DNA of 64,000 bases, from the NCBI RefSeq assembly GCF_036669915.1, contig NC_089316.1, positions 40,734 through 104,733 of the forward strand, in the 5' to 3' direction. This document shows positions 48,195-60,000 of the stretch, in pieces; the stretch's first letter is position 1, and every line of letters starts with the position of its first letter. Both the position numbers and the translations under genes were made by a program. The notes below the pieces were generated by a model. It had not been told where the DNA came from, searched no databases, and saw only the letters and a list, made by a program, of their open reading frames with translations. The stretch comes from Pocillopora verrucosa (taxonomy: Eukaryota > Cnidaria > Anthozoa > Scleractinia > Pocilloporidae).

Positions 48195-50560
48195 GCATTT
48201 AGCATACACAGATGCACTATACATTTGGTATTAAAACTTCCTGTAGGTTCCAAAGGCAACAAAGACTTGACTGGTCAAAGCCTTGTTAGACTTAAAAATA
48301 CACTTGGAAAAATCAGTTATATTATAATTGATGAATACTCTATGTTAGGCCAAAAGATGTTTGTGTGGGTTGACAAAGGGTGCCACCAAGCTACTTGTTT
48401 AACTGATGAACTCTTTGGTGGCAAATTGATAATGATGAGTAGCACAATCACCATGCCCATAGGGGGTTGACTGCAAACTTTCAATGATTTCTTCTGTTTT
48501 ACACTTTCATTGAAGCCAAATATTTGCTTGGTAAAGTTGTTCTTATTGATTATAGTAAAAGCAAAAAATCAGAAAACCACATTGCTGTCTTTGAGAAAAT
48601 ACCCGTGAAAGAAGAAAACTCGAGCCAATTTTGGTTGTAACGCGTAACACAATCTCAGTGGTAACATTTTTTAAATACATTTTTCACTGAAAGAAAGCTC
48701 GTTTGAGCAAACAAATTACACCTAATGATAACACACAATAAACACTACATTTGAGCAAAACTTTGACATTTCAAGTTTATTAAAACGCATAGAAAAGATT
48801 TATCATTCTTAAGTATCCTTTGTGTAACGCTGGGTTTCAGAATTTGGAAGTACACCAAGTTGTTGTCCGCAGAATGACTGAACTGGAATCCTGTGGGAAC
48901 AAAAACACATTAACCAAATGCTCATACTTGGTGTTCTAAAATAGCGAAAAATCAGTCTAAAGGATTGACTATAAACGGAGAAATATCAGTGTAAAACAGT
49001 CGCTACGGTTTTGTAAAACCTGATTACGCAATAATATTTTTCATCAACTTACCTGCTCCTTCGCTACTATACTTCAAACACGGCAAAGTCGGGTTTCGAA
49101 ATCGATTACACTTCAATGCTCATAAGTTTCTCTTGTCATTTCCAAGTTTTCGGGTCCATATCTTTAGAAACGGCCAAAAAATTCACTTTTGACCGAGTCA
49201 CTACGCTTTTTACCATGTTGTCGCCATATTGAGAACGGAGTCTCGCCACAAATGCCACCAAAAGCGCTATGTCAGGTGTCTTCAAGCTCAATAATTTTTC
49301 TGAGATTTAGCCATCCGTAAATATCGCTTCAAGTGCGCTTGACAAGAGGTATGGTTAACAAAAAGGAAGAAAAGCTTGCGAGGATCAAAGAGTGGAGGAG
49401 GAAAAAGCAGGAAAAGAATAGGCTAAGGAATCTAAAATATAATGAAAAGAATCGCAAAAAGAGAGCTGAATTTCCAATAGAAAAATGGTGATGTGATCTT
49501 CAAGTTGTAAAAAGAGGCAGAAAGTCAGTTTTTAGAGTGCCAGTTGATCTCACTAGGGAGATACTAGCCTCCATGTAATACAAAATGTTATTATTTCTAC
49601 TTTTTACTGTGTCAGTGAACTCGAAATTGATTATTTGTGAAAAAGACCACATCCACAAGGGATTATGGGTAAATACAAATTTGAATCAAATGTGACAAAA
49701 ATAAAATAGTTTGAAATAAATCAGTTGTAATAGTAAATGTGAATTTAAAACAGACCTAAAGAAGTGATTTTGTCCCAAACTAGCAATTTTCACATTTTCC
49801 ATACATGTTACGGAAGTGGGTATGGTGATTGTGCTACTCATCAATATTAGTTGGTGATCTTGCCCAATTACCACCTGCAGCAGATAAGCTTCTTCATCAC
49901 TAAAACCCTTAAAATGCTTTACAAGAACAAGGCCATTTAGCTTATCTCATATTTAACACTGTTGTAAAATGAACATTAAACCAGAGAGGAAAAGGATCAA
50001 ACTCACAACAATCTAGATTCAGGGATTTACTAAACCGATTATGTACAGGGGATTGCACTCAAATTGACTGGCAACTTCTCTTAACTAAACTTCCATCAAC
50101 AATAGACAACATCACTTCTTTTAAAGGCACTGTAAGACTTTACTATAGCAATGATGAAGTTGCAAAATACAACTTTGAAAAGCTTTCTGCATTGCAGCAA
50201 CCAATAGCAAGGATTAATGCTCAACACTTGACTGCATGAGCTAAAAAGACCAGTGCTGATGAAATTTCAGGACTAGAACCTTTTGTTTTTCTTGCAAGAG
50301 GAGCACATGCCATGCTCACTATGAATCTGTGGACAGATGTTGGTCTATGTAATGGTGCAACTGGAATTGTTGTAGAATTTATATGTGCTATCAATCAGCA
50401 ACCCCTTACTTGCCTATTGCTGCTATTGTCATGTTTGATGACTATACAGGCCAATCAATTAGTAGCAACATAGAACAATGTGTACTCGTATGTCCAATAA
50501 CAATAATGTCTGACACATTGGGTGATGTGAATGAAAGACAACAAATTATTGGTTCTCAAC
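48195..50560 (+). pseudogene. Pif1-type DNA helicase pseudogene, interrupted by an insertion
   Basis: Superfamily 1B helicase of the kind carried by Helitrons and spread as stand-alone copies in animal genomes. The part before the insertion has TIHLVLKLPVG, LGKISYIIIDEYSML (Walker B) and WVDKGCHQATCLTDELFGGK. The reading resumes at 49844 with VGDLAQLPPAADK (motif III). Further on come RFRDLLNRLCTGDCTQIDWQ, SFKGTVRLYYSNDEVAKYN, FVFLARGAHAMLT and LWTDVGLCNGATGIV, and after a frameshift near 50390, PIAAIVMFDDYTG. Walker A lies upstream and was not found. In-frame stops (for example after LLHH and after QHLTA) and the frameshift make it non-functional. Confidence 0.85.
48433..49843. mobile_element. 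1.41-kb insertion with terminal inverted repeats inside the helicase
   Basis: Left end TGATGAGTAGCACAATCACC then ATGCCCA; right end GGGTATGGTGATTGTGC then TACTCATCA, an inverted copy with few mismatches. Removing it rejoins the helicase frame as GGK-LI-LVGDLAQ, with ATA on both sides as a possible short target duplication. It holds a small basic frame at 49352-49492 (MVNKKEEKLARIKEWRRKKQ at its start). Family unknown. Confidence 0.75.
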
Positions 50561-50639
50561 CTGACCCAAAATATACCTTTTGTCCTTTTCACAGATTCTA
50601 CCACTCCAACTGTACCAGAAGAAATATATGCTATATACA

Positions 50640-51630
50640 TGGTCTATCATCAGTAAAGAATGCCAGCAACTCTGAAAAAAAGTACTTCAACTACACACTG
50701 CAATGCCATGCTGTTTGTTTCTCACAACAGAAACAATCTGAAAGTACAACATTTGTGAAAACAAAATGTGCAGGTAAAATTTTAAATTTTACAACCTCCA
50801 CAAGAGATGACTCAACATTAAATCACCAAAGGAAGGTAATTCCAAATGAACAAACCACTCTGAGGATCTGATACCCAGTGGGGTGGTAAGCAGCTTTTCT
50901 GCACTGAATAATGTTGCCTCCGAGCAACTCATCAGCACCAAAGCACAGGTGGTGAACATTGCAGCAACAAAAGTAGTCAATACGCAATATCAAGGAACAT
51001 TAAAGAAGCAAGAAGTTTTAATAAGAGACCCTACAAGCTCCATTAGAGTTATTCTCTGGGAATCCTATGGCGACACCCTCACCCTAAATTCAACTTACAT
51101 TTTTAAAAACTTCAAGGTGAAACTATATAAAAATACAAAGGAAAGATACTTGAATACCACCAAAGATGTGTCATTTCAGGCCAACGAAACTTCACCATTT
51201 ACTCAGCCATTAAAAGATGTAAATGCAGAGTTGGTAAGCATGGTAGCATCAACAATTAATGGGAAGATTATAGGATTCCTTCCAATAAACAACTCAATTG
51301 GCTGCATATCATACAGGAAAAAAGTTGTTCCAAACAGACAGTGAAGACCTTGGACAATGTGAAGATTGTAAACTAGCTCAAAACATTTCATCTTGTGGAA
51401 CACAGTGATATATGAGCATACTGGTACAATCCTTTACAAACCCAAGTGAACAGTACAGACTAACTCTTTACCACCAACAAATTCAAGAACTTATAACTCA
51501 CATAAAGTTGGATTTGAACTGGAACAGTGTCAATAAAACAGACATGACACTCGCAATATTGAAAGCAAACAAGGTCATCAACATAACTTTTGATTCGCAT
51601 TCAAACAAAGTACAAGCAATAAGTTAATTA
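50640..51630 (+). pseudogene. RPA-like OB-fold single-strand DNA-binding protein, decayed
   Basis: Reading frames follow the helicase in the same orientation. A first block reads KKYFNYTLQCHAVCFSQQK. The main block (50883-51344) reads STKAQVVNIAATKVV, KKQEVLIRDPTSSIRVILWE and NSTYIFKNFKVKLYKNTKE, the strand pattern of an OB fold as in the large RPA subunit. A shift near 51340 then gives SEDLGQCEDCKLAQN, possibly half of a zinc ribbon, and the last part runs 51412-51627 (QYRLTLYHQQIQELI). Helitrons of plants and some animals carry RPA-like genes, so this probably belonged with the helicase. Stops and shifts show it is not functional. Family assignment is from pattern only. Confidence 0.6.
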
Positions 51631-51639
51631 GCATAACTA

Positions 51640-52638
51640 TACTTGATATTCTTTAACCATGAGATGTGATAGTTGCATTTTTCCCATTTTAGGAGAAACA
51701 TTTAAAATTTTGCCTTAACCTACAATCAGTTATTACCCAAGTATATTAAACTTCTGTATAATTATGTAAATTACTATGCTAAAACTCAGACTATTTAGAG
51801 CCATTTTCACTTATCATAGGTAGTTGTACTTACAATTACTGTTACAGTAAACATGGAAACCATTTTACATTTATTTTATAAAATAACTAAGGAAAGAGGA
51901 ACAAAAACCGTGTTTACATACGCTCATGTAAAATGGTTTTATGGCCAATCAGAGTGCGAGTACCATTTGAATTATTTTATAATTATAGTTTAAGATACCA
52001 ATATGTTGTATTAGTATACCAATGGTTGTATTAGTATTTATATAATAAGATCAGTTATACATGCGTTTTGATTGGTTCTCACTTATGATCTATTGGAGGA
52101 CAGCTGCGCCTCGTGTACCACTTTTTTGTTCTTACCAGATTTTAAGGTTCTTTGTGATCCATTACTGAACAGACGCACGGCAACTTTACTTCGTGAGACT
52201 AACATTTGACGATTAAGCTTACTAGATCCGAAAGACCTTTATTACAAATAAAGTTAGTTTGTTATTACAAACTTTATCGCCCGGCATCACGGTAAGGAAT
52301 TTTAACTGCTTTGAAACGTAAGTACTTACATGATTGTCGAAGGAGAGTTCGTACGTCGTGGCGAACCTCTTGACTTCTGGCCGACTACCAAGTGTGTTAA
52401 TGGACCAGACAGTGTGATTCTCGTTTGCAAAAACGAAAGATATGAAAAACAGAGTGTACCTTGAGAACTCAGACATCGTACAAAAAATATCTCTGTGCAT
52501 TTTGCCGATTACTTTCACATTACCACAACATGGTGCCGGGGGTCGCGTGACTCGCAGAGTCACGCAAGTTTACTTCTCACTCCGGGCCTGGTTCCATAGC
52601 ACGCGAACCCCATCAATCAAACCAACATGATATCGAGA
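51640..52638. other. Non-coding stretch between the OB-fold frame and the nested elements
   Basis: No gene recognised. It contains a local duplication (CAATATGTTGTATTAGTATA and CAATGGTTGTATTAGTATTT near 52000-52040). Confidence 0.5.
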
Positions 52639-52639
52639 C

Positions 52640-52884
52640 CAGGGCCCAGTTGTTCAAAGGCCGATTAGCACTAACCCAGGGCTAAATTTTAATCTGGGTT
52701 TCCTTATTCCTTTACTCAAAAGCCTTTTTGGGATAATTTTCAGTGTTATATTTGAAGTGTCAAATAGTCATACTCTAGACTAAAAGAATTTGACTGAATT
52801 TCCTTTTACAGCTTTTAGACCTGAAATCAGATTTCACACTAGCCCTGGGTTATCTTAACCTAGCTTTGAACAACCCGGTGTCCC

Positions 52885-52918
<34 letters not shown>

Positions 52919-53298
52919 GGTCCAAATCCGCTAGCGGATATGGACCCCCCCGGTCCATATCCGCTAGCGGATTTGGACCCCCGGGGTCCATATCCGCTAG
53001 CGGATATGGACTCCCCTCCGCGGATTTGGACCCCTTTAACAAAACTGAGTAAAAACATTACCATACATAACTTCCTAATAGAAATAATAAAAATTTAGAA
53101 AGTAGGCTTTCAAAGAAAGTTTTTTTTTCAGAAAGTAGGTTTTTATTTTAAAACATTCTCGTAGACGTGATCTTTTTCTCAGCATTGCGTCTCAATTTAA
53201 GATTTTCGTTTAATTAACCTGCAGCTGCAAGTCTGTTGTTTACCTCTGGAATGAAAATGAAACGTAAATTTTGAAATCATTTGTTTGCTTGCCAGTTC

Positions 53299-53332
<34 letters not shown>

Positions 53333-53866
53333 CCGTTGAATGCGTGAAAGCTTCAATTATGATTGTTTTTTTTTTTGGTTTTGTGAAATACCGATTGCTC
53401 GAATCTCGACTTTTCGAAACTTCCGACAACTTCAACAAAAAGCCTTTAGTCAACGCAATTTCTCGAATTAAGCTTTATTTTCACGAAGGTTCGAAAGAAT
53501 CGGGAATTCGCTGTTCGTTTTCCTCAACTGATATATTCTGATATATTCTTCAGAATTGTATTGCAACAGAATAAGAAAGGGTTTGGTATGAGTTTCAATA
53601 GTTCGAATCCAATAGTTTGTTGTCATTTAATTCATGCGTAGGCTATTCTACCAACTTAAATAAATGTGTCAGAAATGAAACGATATCTGCCCTTTTCTTC
53701 GTCAATTATAGTACGCAATCTTGTGTTGAAATTTTAACGGACATCGCCTAAAAGCTCGCAGTTGGAACAAGTTACGAAAAAGGAATGTTTAGTTGGGGGG
53801 GGGGGGGTCCAAATCCGCTAGCGGATATGGACCGGGGGGGTCCAAATCCGCTAGCGGATTTGGACC

Positions 53867-53898
<32 letters not shown>

Positions 53899-53918
53899 GC
53901 TGTGACACCGGCCCAGAT
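52640..53918. mobile_element. MITE split by the Ginger-like insertion
   Basis: The left end CAGGGCCCAGTTGTTCAAAG with CACTAACCCAGGGCTAAA is mirrored by TAGCCCTGGGTTATCTTAAC then CTAGCTTTGAACAAC at 52843-52874. The expected last bases, complementary to the start, are missing there but GGCCCAG appears at 53910-53916, on the far side of the inserted element. The MITE itself is about 245 bp. From memory this family is widespread in invertebrates. Confidence 0.7.
52879..53907. mobile_element. Non-autonomous Ginger-like DNA transposon
   Basis: 1,029 bp bounded by TGTC...GACA. The left end reads TGTCCCAGCGGATTTGGACC and the right end, inverted, TGTCACAGCGGATTTGGACC (one mismatch). CCGG stands on both sides (52875-52878 and 53908-53911), a 4-bp target duplication. 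TGT-starting ends plus CCGG duplications are, as I recall, the hallmarks of Ginger1 elements, whose transposase is related to integrases. No transposase frame is present. Both ends carry arrays of hairpins around CCGCTAGCGG, at about 52916-53034 and 53808-53890. Confidence 0.7.
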
Positions 53919-54032
53919 TGTTTATTTCCTCTGAAATATGGTATGTCAGCAATTTCAGTGACACACCTGTGGGCAGCAGAGTGAAAATATTCCTGGGACG
54001 AGTTCACTTTCGTCACGACATCGAAATTCATA

Positions 54033-57000
54033 ATGGCTGCCGAAGGGCAGGGTAAGAGTCGTTTCTTTTACGAACATTTTCCGTCGTAATTTATCCTCTC
54101 TAGGTTTCATTTGTTTTTAAAGCCTTCCTTCAACCTCGTATCTATTGTCACAGGGTCTCAGCATCGAAAACCAAGTAAAAGAAAGCTTCCTTCCATGGAG
54201 GAATTGATCAGTAAAGGTAAGGAATTTTTGGGTATCGGAAGAAAGAAACCACGCAAAAAAACGCATTATGAGTTCAGAACAGATCCTACTACTGGGATAC
54301 GAAGCAACAAAGGAACCTATTCTGGTCAGTTTGATTTTTATTTCCTTTTTCTTATGTCCATAATTTATCGAATCGATAATTGAAAAAATGGAAAATAAAT
54401 AAGTCAAATTGGTTGGAAAATTTTAAACCGTAAATAAATTTACACCACAACAGATGCATGAGCCACAAGTGAGTGCATTCAGCTGTTTCCCATATGATAT
54501 CCAGGAATACCATCTTCTGTTCAGTTTTGAACAGAGCATGAACTTGAATTTCTCTTTTTATCCAGACTTCACAGAAGATGCAGACAGTTGTACATTTCAG
54601 ATATCCACAGATAGTAAAATGACAGGTTTGTGTTTTGTATGTTTTGATTCCAAATTATTTATAATTTTGCATTTCTCTCTATCTCCCAATTATTATATGT
54701 CTGTCAGTTTGTCTGTTCATCTGTCTGTCTGTCTATCCACCTACTTACTTATATCTATCTAAAGGAGAAATGAAAGAGATCTTATTGGATGCTCAAGAGC
54801 TCGTGGCCAGGTGGCAGCAAGCTTACCCTCCCAAGAAACAGATGTGGGCTGGCAGGCAAACATTGCCAAATGAAAGTTGGGCACAGTCCCGTGCAGAGAT
54901 TTTTAAATTTTTCCTTCAAAGCGATTTTGCTGTCCCTGATGATGCTGTGTGTGAAAGGTGTTTGAATGAGGTTGCTGTGGTTAAATGCCATGAATGCTCA
55001 GCCTCACAACATTTCTGCCATGGCTGTGATAATGTCATTCATGGATATTTACCTTTTCATGATAGAGATGCAATTGTCAGTGGGCACTATGTGCCTATCC
55101 CAGCAACAACATCACGAAACAGCAAAGGGGAATGGTTGATAGTTGGTGAGTATAAGTAATCTTTTTTTAATGACATAATTGTATTGATTTAAAATCTTTA
55201 CTGATGCAAATATTCTAACTTTAAAATATATCTTTTGTAACAAATTTCTAATACTATTTATAAAGTTGTGTATCAAACAAATACCACAGACTGCCATTTA
55301 TTAGCCCTTGGCTCATCCCACTTCACAAGGGGATTTAGATGGGCTTATAACCAGGAGAGCCTATACCTGGGAGGGCTTATAAGCAGAATAATTTTTTAAT
55401 TGGCAGAAAAATGGGCCTACAATTGGAGGGGTTTATAAGGGGCAGTTTACGGTATACTGCTTATTGTGCATTTTAACAGAACACGCATGACATAGCAAAA
55501 TGGCACAATCGCCGTGCAACCTTCATTTGCCGTCCATTGTGGTCATCTTCAACATTCTTTGCCATGACTGCAATTGATATAGTTAGTTATCTTATCCACC
55601 AAACTTACCTAGATCTCTCTAATACCTAGAATTGAAAATTATCGCATAAAACTATATCTGGTTGGTTATTGTTTCTCCAGTTTAAATTTAGTATTTTAAT
55701 CCTGCGCCTATATTTTGTCAGGGAGAAGTCTGCCTCTCAGAGATGTTCTTTGCACAAGTTGCAATAGCAAATGCAAACCTCTTGAAATATTACCTGACAG
55801 TCACTGCATTATTGTTAGTTTAAGAGGTAATTAAACCAGTTGCTAAATGCAGTTTAGTACTAGAGAAAGGTAAAGTTAGGTAAATTACGTGTCGTTACCG
55901 TCTTGGACCAGTATGCTTCACTGGGCTTAATAGCTTACTTACCTGCTTCTAATTAAGAGCCTGACTCACTTAAATCACTTGGATATGGCTTACCAAGCCA
56001 ATCCAGCTCATGGACTGCTATTGTAAGAATTGTAACTATTGTGTGTGTGTGTGTGTGTGTGTGTATGTATCTATGTATGTATCTATGTATGTATCTATGT
56101 ATGTATGTATCTATGTATGTATGTATCTATGTATGTATGTATCTATCTATCTATCAGAGATACGGATGTAAAGAATGCTCCAAAGTACTTTCTACCTCTG
56201 ATCCAGTTGTAGTTACTCAATGTGGTTTTTGGCCTGGAAGTATTAAAGACATGTCATATGTCTTTGACCAAGATCTATTCCTTCAATGGGATATCATGCA
56301 GAAACAAATGCTTGGTGTCTCTGAACGTTCATCCCTTAAATCTCTTGAGCTGTTTTCAAAGCAGAAAGGACGTGTAAGTGGCTGGATAATTCACTCTCCT
56401 CTCCCTGATAGAGTTCTATATGCAAATTGTCCAATATTGTTATTTATTTTTGGTTTACAATTTTTTTGAATCAGTATGATTTTTATTTTTTCACCATATT
56501 AGACTCACTGTATTAATGTGAAACATTGGTTGGTTTTATAAAACAGCTGGTTTGAAATAGTTTACACTACATTTTAATTATAATTTACAGGTGCCAACAA
56601 TTAATGCCACAGCATTTAACATCTCATTTAAAGAATGGAAGTTCTGCCAATTTCTGGACAAGTTGAGGTGTTTAGACTGGATGGAATGCCCAGCTTGTAG
56701 TGACTGTCAGCACTCTGTTCATGTAGATGGTAACATGAAACAGTACAGATTTAAATCTGCCGGGATGTAAGTAGTTTTTGTTTAGAAATTTTCTCAAAAG
56801 AACTATTTGAGGAAACAATTTATATTTATTGTTTCACTCCCTTTGTCATTAGTATAAATCATTTTTCATCTATGTAAGACATTGTTTATAAAACTGCATA
56901 TATATACATATACATACATGTGGGAGGTGCAGCTGCCTAATGGTTAATGCTCTGGACTCTGGATTGGGCAGTGTGGGTTTAAGCCTGGCCGGGGGCACTA

Positions 57001-60000
57001 CATTGTATTGTTGGGCAAGACACTGTACTCTTGTGGTGCCTCTCTCCAATTTAATGCTGGGAATAACCCTGTGATAGACTAGCATCCCATCCAGGGGGGA
57101 GTAGAAATACTTGTAGTTGCGTCATGTTACAGTAACCGGTATAAGCTTTGGCCTGATGGGCCACATACTTTGAACGCAGACTTTACTTACTACCATATAC
57201 ATCTTTGTAAGCTTATTGATATATAACTATTTGCCATTGAGATATGACAGACAACAAACTTTTTTAAGAATTATTTATAAGTTTTCTTTTTTTTTTCCTT
57301 TAAAAAAAACAATTTTTGTTATACTTTTTACTTGAATACGAATAACTTTGCTACCACCAAAGGAGGAAAAGAGACAGTTACTATGAAGAAACCTTTGTTG
57401 TATCTAATGAGAAAGTTGACACTCATATCCACAAGCTTTATCAAGGTTCAAAGCAAAGGGTGCGTACTACTATGTTTATTTTAACAAGATCAAAATTTGA
57501 TATAATTTTTAATATAAAATTTTAATATAAAAGCAGCCCAGGGAAACAGATATAGTCAAATTAGAGTTTGAAAAACAATCTTCCTGCTCCTCTAAATTAA
57601 AAATGTTATAATCATCTTCAGTATAGTCTGAAGGGCAATGTAAGTATTTATTACGTTGCTGTTTAGGGCATGCTGAGACCGTCAATTACTCATCATTTTA
57701 ATATAATTGATACCATTGATTTTTTGATGACAGGTATTAATTATCAATTAATGTTGAATAAAAATATTTGAGAGTTACTATTTTAGTCGGAACACTGGAT
57801 GGATACTTTATTAATTTATAATTAGTGGGACGTAAAACATTGACTCTTTGTTTTACTCTGTTCTTTTAATGGTGTTTTCCATAATTCCTAATAATACATG
57901 TATGTATATAATTATGTAGATATCTGTAAAAAGCAACATTTACATTTTTATGTGGTACTCAATGTAGATTAATATATACCGACAATGTTTGAAGCTATGG
58001 TAATGCAACTGCACAACATCCACATGATCACATGATAGCCACAATGGTTTATTAGTTGTCAAATCAGAGACAAATCAGAGATAGAGAAATGTACAAAATA
58101 CACAAATTATAGTTTTTTTCAATCACATATTATTTCCCTTTTCACAAAATGCAGAAAGCAGATGAGAGCAGTAGGTGTGGTGACTCCAAATGGTGTGCTG
58201 CAGGAAATGTCATAAAGAAGAAAAGAAACCTAAGTGAGACAGGCCTCGAGATTTCTGGATGCAGGCATAGCCTAGCTCAGCAGGCAATCAATATGATGTA
58301 TGTGGAAGTGTATGGGTATGCCCATTACCTACAAATTGAATACTATGTCCCAAGAAAAGTGCAGTTCTTCTGGTATGATGTAGTGTGTAAATACTGGCCA
58401 TGGTTGAGGAAAAATGACTCTGGAACTGCACAAAAGATGAAGCCAGCATTATCAGTTATGCATTCAAAAGCTCATGCTTGGTCATGTCAGGTATGCCAGT
58501 GTTGTAATAACTGAAATTAGTTGATCAGTAGAAGCTTTATATAGTTGTTCTGATAGGGTATGCCCTTGCTATAATTCACTATTGGTAGCTCCTCCCAGTT
58601 CATCTTCCCCAAGATGATGAGTCATGCATCAAGAAGGAAACTGTACCAATTAAAATCATCAATTTCTAACATAATTGTTTTAAGCTTTTTAATTTATTTA
58701 TATTGTATAGTCATTATCATCATAATCATCATCATTATTATACTTCCTTTTTACTGATAGGCCTTATGGGGTGGGCGTTGGCAAGATGGAGCAGCAGCAA
58801 CAACTGGGGAGGAAGTGGAACATATCAACAGCCATCTTTCCAGACTGGGTTGCTGCACAAAACACATGCTTCCAGAAGGTTTCCAAGTTTAATATCTTTT
58901 ATAATTGTCAGTGCTTAAAGCAAAGTTAATACATCAGTGATTTCTGTTTCGGAATTTTGTCTAAGAAGAAAGGCTTTTTTTGCTTCATTTTAGGAAAAAA
59001 TATCTGATTTTGATGATCTCTATTTCTCTTATAATTATAGTATAACAGTTAATGGATTTTTTCTGTCAAATTTTGTTGATGTCTCCTAAGTCTTTGTTGA
59101 CTCCAGATAGACATAGGCCTGCAGATGTCGATGATGGTTATTTTCTCTCAATCCTCCCTGTTTTTTTTTTTTTTTTTTTATTAGGAAGAGAAGAACTTCT
59201 CACAGAACATGCTATTCATTGGAGTAGGCGGAAAATTGAAGGGCTTCCTTGTTCCTCAGCTAAGTGCTCCACCAAGGTATAAAGTAATTAATACTTGTCA
59301 AAGTGGTGATAAATTTCTGTTTTCACAACACTTGATGATGTACAATGGTTGAACTTATCAGTATTCAGGTCTGAGACATGTGCATTAAATGTCTAATTAT
59401 TGTTACTAGCTCAACATGTTTAATCATTGAACATGTTTTTTTTTATGTTGTTTCCATTCCTGTCTGGATATAGTTTTTTTTTTCTCACTGAACTTGAGAC
59501 ATACAGGCTCAAGTGACAATGAACACAACCATTGTCAATGTATAATTTTAATTTCCAGGCTCAGAATCAGCTTAAGAAGTTGCAAGAGGAATCTTGATTA
59601 AAAGCAAAGCAATGTGTCCATAGAAAGATGGAAAGACAATGTTTTGCAGGTTGCAAGAGGTTTGTGAATTGCAAATTTTTCTTTGTTGTGGTAAGGGAGA
59701 TCTATATCAAAACATGGTTATGATGTGAGTTGCTATTCAATATATGCTGCATATGTCTTTGTGGTAGTTCATTGTTTTCCTTCTTGTTGTTTTTGTGGTT
59801 GTTGTTGTTGCTGCTGCTGCTGTTGATGGCTGGCCAGCTGAATTTCTAAAATGTCATGTTAAGCTGTTGTTGCATGTACAAGCTGCCCTGAAAGTTTTTC
59901 GGCAGTGTTGTTATTTTGACAGCCAGTAATGGTAGCCTTTATTTGTTACTCTTTCAGAGGAAGAAGTTTCTTTTAATAAAAAACAACATCTGTTGCCTGA

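Noticed and set aside
52855..54031. Proline/glycine-rich frames (DPPGPYPLAD-type repeats) on both strands
   Set aside because: They are translations of the CCGCTAGCGG hairpin arrays, not collagen-like proteins.
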